A stretch of 21,079 bases of DNA from JACJYE01 sp964432875 (GCA_964432875.1 CAYSPJ010000092.1:1-21079), one strand, 5' to 3'. Shown: positions 1-8,179, counted from the first letter of the stretch. Notes: a model not told the origin generated them from the letters alone. Numbers and translations are program-made.

Positions 1-401
1 AAACGTTCCGCTCTGACGTGTTCCTGTCTTGCTTCTTAGCCACGGATGCCAAGCTATTGTGCCGCGACTCCATAGCCGCCGCCCAACTATCCCCTAGCCA
101 GGACAGGTTCGCCTGGAGGAAAGAGGCTGCTCGGTTTCGCCAGGGCAGCACCACAGCTGCAAGCCCGGCGGCGGCTTGGGGGGCGCGGCCTGAGAGCGGC
201 GCCATCTGCCGGCCCCGCATGGAGAGCGCGGCCGTCCCCACCATCCCTCGAGTCCCTAAAACTCCATGCCAGCCAGAAAAATGGCTGAGATAGGGGCAGC
301 TTGGATGAAGCCATCCTGAGCTTTTGCCTAATACAGAAGGCAGGTTTCAATTTCTCCTTTTCATCCCCTACCTTTGACCTAAAGTAAGAATGACTTAAGA
401 C
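1..401. other. Gene-free left edge and SDR upstream region
   Basis: I see no credible gene in the first 400 bases. Open frames exist on both strands, but their translations are Arg/Pro/Ala-rich, have no recognisable motif, and one runs antisense into the dehydrogenase. The right end of the stretch contains a candidate promoter (345-376) for the next gene. A short hairpin (CAGCCA, six-base loop, TGGCTG) lies at 270-287. The stretch could contain the degraded end of a gene that starts outside the window. Confidence 0.5.
345..376 (+). promoter_or_regulatory. Candidate Bacteroidota-type promoter for the SDR gene
   Basis: TTTC at 345-348 is followed after exactly 20 bases by TACCTTTG at 369-376. 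The second box is a perfect match to the Bacteroidota -7 consensus TAnnTTTG, and the first differs by one base from the -33 TTTG box. The implied transcript would start about 20 bases before the ATG at 402. This is a consensus match only. Confidence 0.45.
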
Positions 402-1094
402 ATGAAGAACATCATCATCACCGGGGCGAGCCGGGGCATTGGTTATCAGACGGCCCTGCTGCTGTGCCAACAGGGGCACCGGGTACTGGCGCTTTCGCGC
501 AACGAAGCTGCTTTGCAGGGCCTACAACAGGAAGCCGGGCCTGCGCTCGAGTACCTCTGTTTCGACCTGGCCAATCCCGACGAGGAGGCCCTGGCGGCCA
601 AAATCGCAGGGCTGGGCGGGCAGATAGATGCCCTGATCAACAACGCGGGCTTGCTGCTCAAGCAGCCCTTTGAGGAGTTGACGGCAGCCGACTGGCAGCT
701 CATGATGCAGGCCAACCTCTTTGGCCCGGCCCGCCTTATACAGTTGTTGCGCCCCTACCTGGAAAAGAGCGCTCGCGCCCACATCCTCAACATCAGTAGT
801 ATGGGCGGGTTTCAGGGGAGCAGCAAATTCCCCGGTCTGCTGGGCTACAGCACCTCTAAAGCCGCTCTGGCCAACTTGACAGAATGCCTGGCAGAAGAGT
901 GGAAAGACAAGGGCATCTCCTGCAACTGCCTCTGCCTGGGCGCGGTGCAGACCGAGATGCTGGCCGAGGCTTTCCCGGGCTACCAAGCACCCCTCACCAG
1001 CGAGCGCATGGCGGCATTCATCGCCTATTTTTCCCTCGAGGGCCACTTTTTTTACAACGGGAAAATACTGCCCGTGTCGGTTTCGACGCCTTAG
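402..1094 (+). CDS. Short-chain dehydrogenase/reductase (SDR family)
   Basis: This is a cytosolic NAD(P)-dependent oxidoreductase of the classical SDR family, 230 residues long; the substrate cannot be read from the sequence. The nucleotide-binding motif GASRGIG is at residues 8-14, an Asp at 55 precedes the adenine-side loop, and NNAG is at 80-83. The catalytic set is visible: Asn105, Ser132/133 in NISSMGG, Tyr149 and Lys153 in the YSTSK motif. Ser34-Arg35-Asn36 after strand 2 (no Asp at its end) hints at NADP(H) preference, which is inference. The C-terminus is short for the family (about 250 residues is usual), with a clipped substrate loop. The ATG at 402 is chosen because the Rossmann strand starts immediately after it and a promoter-like pair lies just upstream. 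The gene appears monocistronic; another promoter-like pair precedes the next gene. Confidence 0.92.
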   Translation: MKNIIITGASRGIGYQTALLLCQQGHRVLALSRNEAALQGLQQEAGPALEYLCFDLANPDEEALAAKIAGLGGQIDALINNAGLLLKQPFEELTAADWQLMMQANLFGPARLIQLLRPYLEKSARAHILNISSMGGFQGSSKFPGLLGYSTSKAALANLTECLAEEWKDKGISCNCLCLGAVQTEMLAEAFPGYQAPLTSERMAAFIAYFSLEGHFFYNGKILPVSVSTP

Positions 1095-1126
1095 CTCGTT
1101 TAAAAAACCGAACAGGCCTACAAAAA

Positions 1127-1158
1127 TTTCTTAATCCTGCCGAAATCTCTTACTTTTA
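1127..1158 (+). promoter_or_regulatory. Candidate promoter for the peptide-binding protein genes
   Basis: TTTC at 1127-1130 and TACTTTTA at 1151-1158 are separated by exactly 20 bases, the spacing expected for Bacteroidota promoters (TTTG, 19-21 bases, TAnnTTTG). Each box has one mismatch. It lies between the stop of the dehydrogenase and the first substrate-binding protein, giving a leader of about 40 bases. Confidence 0.4.
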
Positions 1159-1205
1159 GGCGCTTTTTGCATAGCTTGTGTTTAGAACAAAAAATCCCAT
1201 TACGC

Positions 1206-3014
1206 ATGAAAAAAACGCCTGATACTATTGGCCGCCTGTACTGCGGGGCCAGACGCGCCTGGCCATTGCTGTTGCTGGCGGTGCTGTTGCTGGCCGGCTG
1301 CAAATCAGAACCCAAGGAAAAGCTGGAGTTTAAGAACACCGATAATACGGTCTATGTGCGCCTGCCCGCCGACCCCGACCGCCTCAACCCCATGCTTTCG
1401 ACCAGCTCTTACGCCCGGGCAGTCAATGAGCAGATGTTTTATTACCTGCTGCATTTCGACCCCAGGTCCCTGGAACTCACGCCCCAACTGGCCAAGGCCA
1501 AGCCAACGGTAGAAGAGATCACGGAGGGCGAATATGCCGGAGGTATCGCTTATACTTTCGAAATCCATGATGAAGCGCAGTGGGATAATGGGCAGCCGAT
1601 CACCGCCCGGGATTTCGAGTTTACCCTCAAGGCTTTATTCAACCCCAGGGTAAATGCCGCGCCGGTGCGCGCCTATCTGGATTTCATTGCCGATGTGCAA
1701 GTAGACCCGGCCAATCAGAAGAAATTTACCGTCATCAGCAATAAGAAATACATCGTGGCAGAGGCGGCAGTCAGCAACCTGCCCATTATGCCAGCCTACG
1801 TGTACGACCCTCAGGGGCTACTGCTCCCCTTTGCCCTTAAGGATTTAGCCAATGCCGAGCGTGCTGAAGCCCTGGCCAAATCTGACGAGGCGTTGGGAGC
1901 ATTTGCCGAAGCTTTCAACTCGGCCCAATATTCGCGGGAGAAAGGCTTCATCGTCGGGCCGGGCGCCTATCAGTTTGAAGAGTGGCAAGCCGGCCAACAA
2001 ATCGTCTTGACGCGCAAAAAAAATTGGTGGGGGGATAAGCTGGCGGATAAGTACCCCGCCCTGCAGGCTTATCCTGAGCGGCTGGTTTTTAAAATCATCC
2101 CCGATCCGGCAGCTACTTTGGCTGCTTTGAAAGACCAGCAAATTGACGTCACCTCACAAATCGATGCCAAAGACTTTGTGGACTTGCAGCAGAACGAGTT
2201 GGTCAACAAATACTTCGAGCTACATGCCCCCTCCTCCCTGGCCTACTACTACGTCGGGCTGAATGCTAAAAACCCCAAGTTGTCAGACAAGCGCGTGCGT
2301 CGTGCCCTGGCTCATCTGGTTGACGTGCCCAACTTGATCGACGATCTGTTTTACGGGCTGGCCGAGCGCACAACGGGCCCTTTCCACCCGGCAAAACCAT
2401 ATTATCACCAGGGCCTGAAGCCCTTGGAATACGACCCGGAAAAAGCGCGGCAACTATTGGCCAGCGCTGGCTGGGAAGATACCAACGGCAACGGTATCGC
2501 CGACAAGGAGATTAGTGGCCAGCGCGTGGAGCTAGAGCTGGAATACCTCATCAGCAATGCCAGTAACTTTGCCAAAAACCAGGCCTTGCTCTTCGAAGAC
2601 AATGCCCGTAAAGCCGGCGTCAAAGTGAATATTGTAGCCAAGGAGTTTACCGTTTTGATCGATGACTTGAAGAAGCGCAATTACGAGATGGCTTCTGGCG
2701 CATGGGCTCAGGATCCGGTGGCTGACGACCCCAAACAATTGTGGCATACCGAGAGCGACACCCCTGATGGCAGCAACCGTACCGGTTTCGGTAATGCGGA
2801 AACGGACCAGCTCATCGAAGAAATCCGCACTACTCTGGACGAGAAGAAACGCAATGAGTTGTACCGGCGCTTCCAGGAAATCATCTATGAGGAGCAGCCG
2901 TATATTTTTCTCATGGCCCCTAAGGAGCGCCTGGCCATCTCCAAGCGTTTTACAGCCGCGCCCTCGGTGCGCCGACCAGGCTTCTTTGTCAACGAATTTA
3001 AATTAATCCAATAA
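1206..3014 (+). CDS. Peptide ABC transporter substrate-binding lipoprotein (SBP family 5), copy 1
   Basis: This is a periplasmic solute-binding protein of the DppA/OppA type (SBP_bac_5), expected to deliver peptides or similar solutes to an ABC permease. It is 602 residues from the ATG at 1206. An in-frame ATG 13 codons upstream would precede an ordinary signal, but the 1206 start gives the better lipoprotein signal: Arg-rich n-region, a leucine-rich core, and the lipobox LAGC with Cys32. The family opening DPDRLNPM follows soon after the signal, and the late block RTGFGNAETDQLIEEI is typical of the C-terminal lobe. A calcium-loop-like DTNGNGIADK lies near the middle of the second half. The next gene is a paralogue 16 bases downstream, so the two are probably co-transcribed. 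Substrate specificity is unknown. Confidence 0.93.
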   Translation: MKKTPDTIGRLYCGARRAWPLLLLAVLLLAGCKSEPKEKLEFKNTDNTVYVRLPADPDRLNPMLSTSSYARAVNEQMFYYLLHFDPRSLELTPQLAKAKPTVEEITEGEYAGGIAYTFEIHDEAQWDNGQPITARDFEFTLKALFNPRVNAAPVRAYLDFIADVQVDPANQKKFTVISNKKYIVAEAAVSNLPIMPAYVYDPQGLLLPFALKDLANAERAEALAKSDEALGAFAEAFNSAQYSREKGFIVGPGAYQFEEWQAGQQIVLTRKKNWWGDKLADKYPALQAYPERLVFKIIPDPAATLAALKDQQIDVTSQIDAKDFVDLQQNELVNKYFELHAPSSLAYYYVGLNAKNPKLSDKRVRRALAHLVDVPNLIDDLFYGLAERTTGPFHPAKPYYHQGLKPLEYDPEKARQLLASAGWEDTNGNGIADKEISGQRVELELEYLISNASNFAKNQALLFEDNARKAGVKVNIVAKEFTVLIDDLKKRNYEMASGAWAQDPVADDPKQLWHTESDTPDGSNRTGFGNAETDQLIEEIRTTLDEKKRNELYRRFQEIIYEEQPYIFLMAPKERLAISKRFTAAPSVRRPGFFVNEFKLIQ

Positions 3015-3030
3015 ACGCAATCCTATTCTA

Positions 3031-4821
3031 ATGAGGCTATTACCCCCCATTTGGGCCCTTTTGCTGGCCATCATCATCCTGGCTCCGGCCTGCAAACAAG
3101 ATAAAGCCGGCGCATTGACCGGAGAGGAGGTTTTTCTGAACCTGAACCGCCCGCTCAATGAGGCGGTCATCCAGTTGAACGCCGAGCCCGATCGCCTAAA
3201 CCCGGCTCTGACCACGAGCGCTTACGCGCGTATTGCGATCAATGGCATCTTCCTGTCGCTACTGGCGGTTGATCCAGTCACCTTGGAAGTGGTGCCCCAG
3301 CTGGCGCGCAGCCGGCCGGAAGCCGCGCCCATCCAGAGCGGCCCCTACCAGGGCGGCATCGCTTATACCTTCGAGATCAGGGAAGAGGCAGTCTGGGACG
3401 ATGGCAGCCCGGTCACTGCCCAGGATTACATCTTCACCCTAAAGGCGGTGTTCAACCCCAAGGTGTCGGCACCGGCTTACCGGGCTTTCCTCTCTTTCAT
3501 CAAAGATGTGCAGCCCGATCCCGGCAACGCCCGGCGCTTTACGGTTTTCACCAATCAAACCTACATCATCGGGGAAGAAGCGGTCGGCTCTACCCTGCCC
3601 GTCTTGCCGGCTTATCACTACGATCCCGAGGGGCTACTGCGGGATATCCCGCTGACGAGCTTTACCGATGAGGCAGCCGTGGCGGTACTTGCCGAACAAG
3701 ACGCGCGCCTACAGCAATTTGCTACCCAATTTGAGGGGCCGGAATTCAGCCGGGAGAAAGAAGGCGTATCCGGTTGTGGGCCTTACCGCCTCGAGCTTTG
3801 GGAAACGGGCCAGCGCATTGTATTGGCGAAAAAAGATGGCTGGTGGGGCGATGAGCTTGCCGCTGACAACCCGATGCTGGCCGGCTACCCGGATAAACTG
3901 ATCTTCCGCATCATCCCCGACCCCAATGCCGCTATTGCCGCCTTGAAGGACGGGCAGATTGATGCGATGAGCGACCTTCCGCCCAACCGCTTTGATGAAT
4001 TGAAGCAAACCGCCTTCGTCGCCGAGCGCTATGATTTCTACAGCCCGCCCTCTTTGGCCAACACCTTTATCTACCTCAACACCCGCAGCCCGAAACTGGA
4101 GGATAAGCGCGTGCGCCAGGCACTGGCTCATGCGATTGATATCGAAGAAATCATCAACACCGTATTCTACGGCTATGGCGAGCCTTTTGCCAGCCCGGTG
4201 CACCCTTCGGCCAAATACTACAATACCAAGCTGGCACCAATCACCTACGACCCCGCCAAAGCGCGGGCTTTGCTGGAAGCAGCCGGCTGGGCCGATAGCA
4301 ACAACAACGGGATTGCCGATAAACTCGTCGACGGGCAGTTGGTGGAGATGAACCTCAACTACAAATATACTGCTGGCCGGGAGATTGCGCAGAACGTGGC
4401 CCTGCTCGTCCAGGAATCGGCTCGCAAGGCCGGCTTCAATATCGAGTTGGAAGCCAAGGAATTTGCCGTTATCGCCGATGATTTGAAGCGCCGCGACTTT
4501 GAGCTGGCCCCTTGGGCAAAAACGATTTCCCCGACTTTGTGGGAACCCAAGCAAGATTTCCACTCTGAAGGCGACAACCGCACCGGCTTCGGCAATGCTG
4601 AAACCGACGCGCTGATTGACCGCATCCAGCTGACGCTCGACGAGGGTGAGCGTAACAAGCTCTACGCCCAGTTGCAAGCCACCCTTTACGAGGAGATGCC
4701 GATGGCTTATATCCTCATCCCCTCTGGCCGGATCGCGATCCACAAGCGCTTCGAGGCCGACCCTAGCCCGGTCACGCCAGGCTTTGTGCCCGGGCGGATG
4801 AAGTTGAAAGAGGTGCAGTAG
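3031..4821 (+). CDS. Peptide ABC transporter substrate-binding lipoprotein (SBP family 5), copy 2
   Basis: A second DppA/OppA-type binding protein, 596 residues, clearly paralogous to the preceding gene. The shared landmarks occur in the same order: EPDRLNPALTTSAYAR near the N-terminus, IAYTFEIREEAVWDDG, GWWGDELAADNP, the DSNNNGIADK loop, and RTGFGNAETDALI near the C-terminus. The signal peptide is short, with lipobox APAC and Cys21, so it should be anchored to a membrane by lipid. The two copies have diverged clearly, which argues for an old duplication with separate ligand ranges rather than a recent copy; this is inference. A strong terminator follows 75 bases after the stop, before the permease genes. 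Confidence 0.93.
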   Translation: MRLLPPIWALLLAIIILAPACKQDKAGALTGEEVFLNLNRPLNEAVIQLNAEPDRLNPALTTSAYARIAINGIFLSLLAVDPVTLEVVPQLARSRPEAAPIQSGPYQGGIAYTFEIREEAVWDDGSPVTAQDYIFTLKAVFNPKVSAPAYRAFLSFIKDVQPDPGNARRFTVFTNQTYIIGEEAVGSTLPVLPAYHYDPEGLLRDIPLTSFTDEAAVAVLAEQDARLQQFATQFEGPEFSREKEGVSGCGPYRLELWETGQRIVLAKKDGWWGDELAADNPMLAGYPDKLIFRIIPDPNAAIAALKDGQIDAMSDLPPNRFDELKQTAFVAERYDFYSPPSLANTFIYLNTRSPKLEDKRVRQALAHAIDIEEIINTVFYGYGEPFASPVHPSAKYYNTKLAPITYDPAKARALLEAAGWADSNNNGIADKLVDGQLVEMNLNYKYTAGREIAQNVALLVQESARKAGFNIELEAKEFAVIADDLKRRDFELAPWAKTISPTLWEPKQDFHSEGDNRTGFGNAETDALIDRIQLTLDEGERNKLYAQLQATLYEEMPMAYILIPSGRIAIHKRFEADPSPVTPGFVPGRMKLKEVQ

Positions 4822-4896
4822 CGGGAGTTGCTCTATTTGAGGCCGCCTCGAGTACACCGGCCGCATTTATCGATCAGGTAGAGGCATGGGCGGCTG

Positions 4897-4932
4897 AAAG
4901 CCGTATCTGGGGATGCCCAGGTACGGCTTTTT
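4897..4932 (+). terminator. Intrinsic terminator between binding-protein and permease genes
   Basis: AAAGCCGTA (4897-4905) pairs with TACGGCTTT (4922-4930). Inside it, CTGGG (4907-4911) pairs with CCCAG (4916-4920) around a GATG tetraloop, giving a long, nearly uninterrupted stem. A T-run ends the stem (TTTTT at 4928-4932). This is a strong plus-strand rho-independent terminator. It should make the binding proteins more abundant than the permeases downstream, or separate the two units fully. Confidence 0.85.
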
Positions 4933-5028
4933 CTCAAAGTGCATAGCTTTCGCCCAAAGGCATCGGGAAAGCATGGAATGTTTTCGTAACTTGGCCCGCA
5001 TTAAGAGACCAGACCATCAAGCAGTCCC

Positions 5029-6453
5029 ATGTTTCAATACCTGCTCAAGCGCGTGCTCATTTTTATCCCGACGCTATTGGCCATCTCGCTGTTGGCTTTC
5101 GGCCTGAGCAAGCTGGCACCCGGCGACCCCGTGGAGCTGAGCAGCCGGGGCGGCCTGGGCGATGCCCAGCGCGACCTGGCCAATGCCGAACGGGTTTACC
5201 GGGAAAAAGCCCGCCAGTTGGGGCTGGATAAGCCGGCTTTTTACTTCAGCTTCTCTCCGCTTGCCTATCCCGATACGCTTTTCCGCATCCTCAAGCGCGG
5301 CCAGCGGGAAACCCTCTCCAAGCTGACGGCCCAGTACGGCAACTGGGAGCAGGTTTCTGCTTATTACCATCAGATCAATGCCCTGGAGCACCAAATGCAA
5401 AGCTTGCCCGCGGCGCAGGCATCGGCAGAGGCGGTCTATGCTTTGCGCACCAGCCTGCAGCAGCTCTACCTCGCCCATGCTGACGCCCAGATAAGCAGCC
5501 TAATCGATGGTATAGCGCTGGCGATCGAGCGCGATAGCGCCCTGGCGAGCTTCCTCTTGCCAGGCGCGGTAGCCCTGCAGGGCAAATACGCCGCCGTGAA
5601 AGAGCAAGCTACCCCCTGGAAATTGCTCGTGCCCAGCATCAAATGGCATAGCCTGGATAACCAGTATCACGAATGGATCGGCAATTTCCTGCGCCTGGAT
5701 TTTGGGAAATCCTATTACGACAGCCGCCCCGTGGCGGACAAGATGAAGGATGCTCTGTTTTGGACTTTGTTGATGAACTGTATAGCGGTGCTCCTGGCTT
5801 ATCTGCTTTCTATCCCCCTGGGGGTGTATTCCGCTATTTGGAAAAATTCCACTTTCGACCGTACCTCCACCTTAGTATTGTTTATCCTTTATTCCCTGCC
5901 CAATTTCTGGATCGCCACCATCCTGGTGGTATTTTTCACCACCCCGGAATATGGGATGGATTGGTTCCCCTCCCTGGGCCTGCGTTCGCTGCCCGATGGG
6001 GCACCTTTCTGGCAGCGCTTTTGGGATACGGCTACCCACCTCGTCTTGCCGGTTTTCTGTTTGTCATATGGGGCGCTGGCTTTTATTTCGCGGCAGATGC
6101 GGGGAGGGATGCTCAACGTTATCAGGCAGGATTATATCCGTACGGCCTGGGCCAAGGGGCTGGACAGCCGGGCGGTGATTTGGAAACACGCTTTCCGCAA
6201 TGCCTTGTTCCCCATCATCACCCTTTTTGCCAGTATTTTCCCGGCGGTTTTTGCTGGCTCGGTCGTCATCGAGGTCATCTTCAACATCCCCGGCATGGGC
6301 AAATTGACCATCGACGCCATTTTTCAGCGCGACTGGCCGGTGGTCTATACGGTGCTCATGCTATCGGCTATACTAACTATGGTGGGCATTTTGGTATCAG
6401 ATGTATTATATGCTTTGACGGATCCCCGGGTCTCTTATAGCAATAAGCGATAA
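5029..6453 (+). CDS. Peptide ABC transporter permease, DppB/OppB type, with large periplasmic insertion
   Basis: Inner-membrane subunit of a dipeptide/oligopeptide importer, 474 residues, whereas DppB/OppB proteins are usually about 310-340. TM1 is at about 8-28, followed by the family motif KLAPGDPVE. The conserved GLDKP block (65-69) is normally followed closely by the W..WL.N...GDFG element, but here WIGNFLRLDFGKSY appears only at 216-229. Roughly 130 mostly helical, Ala/Gln/Leu-rich residues (about 75-205) lie between, on the periplasmic side. The remaining helices and the cytoplasmic EAA coupling loop (DYIRTAWAKGL, then WKHAFRNA, about 368-392) are intact, so the subunit should still contact an ATPase. 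Three bases separate it from the second permease gene, implying translational coupling. No ATPase gene is nearby. Confidence 0.92.
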   Translation: MFQYLLKRVLIFIPTLLAISLLAFGLSKLAPGDPVELSSRGGLGDAQRDLANAERVYREKARQLGLDKPAFYFSFSPLAYPDTLFRILKRGQRETLSKLTAQYGNWEQVSAYYHQINALEHQMQSLPAAQASAEAVYALRTSLQQLYLAHADAQISSLIDGIALAIERDSALASFLLPGAVALQGKYAAVKEQATPWKLLVPSIKWHSLDNQYHEWIGNFLRLDFGKSYYDSRPVADKMKDALFWTLLMNCIAVLLAYLLSIPLGVYSAIWKNSTFDRTSTLVLFILYSLPNFWIATILVVFFTTPEYGMDWFPSLGLRSLPDGAPFWQRFWDTATHLVLPVFCLSYGALAFISRQMRGGMLNVIRQDYIRTAWAKGLDSRAVIWKHAFRNALFPIITLFASIFPAVFAGSVVIEVIFNIPGMGKLTIDAIFQRDWPVVYTVLMLSAILTMVGILVSDVLYALTDPRVSYSNKR

Positions 6454-6456
6454 AAT

Positions 6457-7770
6457 ATGTTGATAGGCGTAAAAAAAGAGCAAGGCCTGGCAGAGGAACT
6501 GGCCCGGCGAGAAGCCCTGGGGCAGAGCTACTGGGCTATCGTGCGGCGGCAGTTCCGGCATAACCGCATGGCGGTATGGTCGTTGCGGCTGCTCTACGTG
6601 CTGCTCTTTGTGGCGCTGTTTGCCGATTTCATCGCCAATGAAAAGCCGCTGTACTGCAAACTGGACGATAAGGTTTACTTCCCGGTGCTGCGGCAGTATG
6701 CCGTAGATTTGGGGCTGGCCTCCTGGGAGGCAAAGTTTTTCCAGTACAACTGGAGCGAACATGATTACGAGCAGGTAATCTGGCCGATCATCCCCTATTC
6801 AGCCGGCACAATAGACCGCAAGAACAACAATTACGTGAGCCCTTATGCCCAGCAGCGGGTGGCTTCGGCCCGTTTCCGGCATTGGCTGGGCACCGACCAA
6901 CTGGGCAGAGATGTGGCGGCGGGCATGATTTCCGGTACGCGCATCGCCATGATGGTGGGGGTGGTCTCCATGTCTATCGCTGCTTTAATCGGGCTATTCC
7001 TCGGCGCTTTAGCCGGTTATTTTGGCGATGACCGCTTCCGGCTGTCCCGCAGCCGTTTGCTATGGAACTTGCTGGGCTTTGGCGCGGCTATTTTCTACGG
7101 CTTCAGTGCCCGGGCCTATGCGCTCAGCGAAGGGCCCTTGGGGCGGGAATTGGGCAAGAGCCTGGCCATCATGCTTGCCATCCTCGTATTGGCCAATCTA
7201 TTGGCGGTATTGTTCAAGCGCCTGCCCTGGCTGGGCAAAAAGGTGCGCTTGCCACTGGACATCATCGTCATGCGCCTGATTGAGATCGTCAACTCCATCC
7301 CCGCATTATTATTGGTGCTCAGTATCGTGGCAGTGATTCAAAAGCAGTCCATTTTTTACGTCATGGCCATTATCGGGTTAGTACGCTGGACGGGCGTGGC
7401 GCGTTTTATCCGGGCAGAATTGCTCCGCATCCGCAGCCTGGAGTACATCGAGGCGGCGCAGGCCCTGGGCTATAGCGAATGGCGCATCATCTTGCGCCAC
7501 GCCATGCCCAATGCGCTGACTCCGGTCTTGATCACCATTGCCTTCGGGGTGGCTAGCGCCATCCTCCTGGAAGCCTTCCTCTCCTTCCTGGGCATCGGCG
7601 TGCCGCCGCAACAAGTCACCTGGGGTTCGCTGCTCAACCTGGCCCGATCGCAATTTTCGGCTTGGTGGCTGGCTATCTTCCCAGGGGCGGCAATATTTAT
7701 TACGGTGACGATCTTCAACCTTTTGGGCGAAGGACTGACCGATGCACTGGACCCCAGGCTCAAGCAATAA
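6457..7770 (+). CDS. Peptide ABC transporter permease, DppC/OppC type, with two extra helices
   Basis: Second transmembrane subunit of the importer, 437 residues against about 280-310 for ordinary DppC/OppC. An N-terminal cytoplasmic segment leads to TM1 (about 43-60), then a long extracytoplasmic stretch up to the family motif HWLGTDQLGRDV (142-153). After the GALAGYFGDDR turn (about 183-193), about 70 residues are inserted that contain two hydrophobic spans (about 203-222 and 236-253) before the normal fold resumes at DIIVMRLIEIVNSIPALL. The EAA loop is clear (YIEAAQALGYSEW, then RHAMPNA, about 330-353), as is the C-terminal FLGIGVPP region. Having the extra spans as a pair would keep the topology unchanged. 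It forms the membrane channel with the preceding DppB-like protein; ATP-binding subunits must be encoded elsewhere. Confidence 0.92.
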   Translation: MLIGVKKEQGLAEELARREALGQSYWAIVRRQFRHNRMAVWSLRLLYVLLFVALFADFIANEKPLYCKLDDKVYFPVLRQYAVDLGLASWEAKFFQYNWSEHDYEQVIWPIIPYSAGTIDRKNNNYVSPYAQQRVASARFRHWLGTDQLGRDVAAGMISGTRIAMMVGVVSMSIAALIGLFLGALAGYFGDDRFRLSRSRLLWNLLGFGAAIFYGFSARAYALSEGPLGRELGKSLAIMLAILVLANLLAVLFKRLPWLGKKVRLPLDIIVMRLIEIVNSIPALLLVLSIVAVIQKQSIFYVMAIIGLVRWTGVARFIRAELLRIRSLEYIEAAQALGYSEWRIILRHAMPNALTPVLITIAFGVASAILLEAFLSFLGIGVPPQQVTWGSLLNLARSQFSAWWLAIFPGAAIFITVTIFNLLGEGLTDALDPRLKQ

Positions 7771-7772
7771 CC

Positions 7773-7985
7773 TTAATTGCGCCGCTTGGACTTCTTTTTC
7801 TTGTTGAAATCTTTTGGGAAGAGGCTTGTCTTGCCGCCAGTAGTCGGCAGCTCTCCTTTGCGGTTTGGCTTCACGTGAGCCGCTTCATTGGCCGGGCAGC
7901 CTACTTTAGGGCTGCAAGAAGCAGTAGAAATGGCCAAAAAAGATAAACTGGCGCAAAAACCTATAAAAACCCAACATTTACGCAT
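7773..7985 (-). CDS. Small putative lipoprotein, basic C-terminus
   Basis: A 70-residue protein convergent with the DppC-like gene, two bases between stop codons. The ATG at 7985 is preferred over one 10 codons upstream because it begins directly with a signal peptide: MRKCWVFIGF, then a hydrophobic stretch ending in STASC (Cys24, a weak lipobox). The mature part starts CSPKVGCPANEAAHVKP and ends in a Lys/Arg-rich tail (KKKKSKRRN). The export signal, the Cys/Pro pattern and the charged tail look like a real small envelope protein and resemble short Bacteroidota lipoproteins I have seen, but I cannot name a family. A plus-strand frame over the same bases lacks any such pattern. Function unknown. 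Confidence 0.6.
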   Translation of the reverse strand: MRKCWVFIGFCASLSFLAISTASCSPKVGCPANEAAHVKPNRKGELPTTGGKTSLFPKDFNKKKKSKRRN

Positions 7986-8095
7986 ATCTGCAAATTTTTG
8001 TCTGAAATGTAGCAATCAAGCTAATAAGAGAGGCCCCCAATGTCCCCCCGAAAGTGCAATAACGCCTAAAACCCGCGAAAATTCTAGCTTCCCAT

Positions 8096-8115
8096 GCTTT
8101 TTTGCGGCAAAAAGC
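8096..8115. repeat. Short palindrome in divergent intergenic region
   Basis: GCTTTTT and AAAAAGC flank the six-base centre TGCGGC. It lies between the divergently oriented small lipoprotein gene and the HU gene and directly overlaps the start of the candidate HU promoter, so it may be an operator; no gene reads into it, so a terminator is unlikely. Confidence 0.35.
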
Positions 8116-8146
8116 TTGGTTATAAGCCGCAATGCCTCTACCTTAG
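8116..8146 (+). promoter_or_regulatory. Candidate promoter for the HU gene
   Basis: TTG at 8116-8118 and TACCTTAG at 8139-8146 are separated by 20 bases. The -7 box matches TAnnTTTG in five of its six fixed positions. The implied leader is about 30 bases and ends in an A-rich stretch before the ATG at 8180, as expected for a highly expressed Bacteroidota gene. Confidence 0.4.
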
Positions 8147-8179
8147 CGTCACATTTAACTAATTAAAAACCTTAAGAAA

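Noticed and set aside
87..479. 130-codon minus-strand frame at the left edge
   Set aside because: Arg/Pro-rich without motifs and overlaps the start of the well-supported dehydrogenase.
3709..4866. 385-codon open frame on the minus strand
   Set aside because: It lies entirely antisense to the second binding-protein gene, whose family motifs run along its full length; the antisense product has no recognisable domain.
7888..8166. 92-codon plus-strand frame between the permease and HU genes
   Set aside because: No motif or signal; it overlaps the better-supported small lipoprotein on the other strand and the HU promoter.
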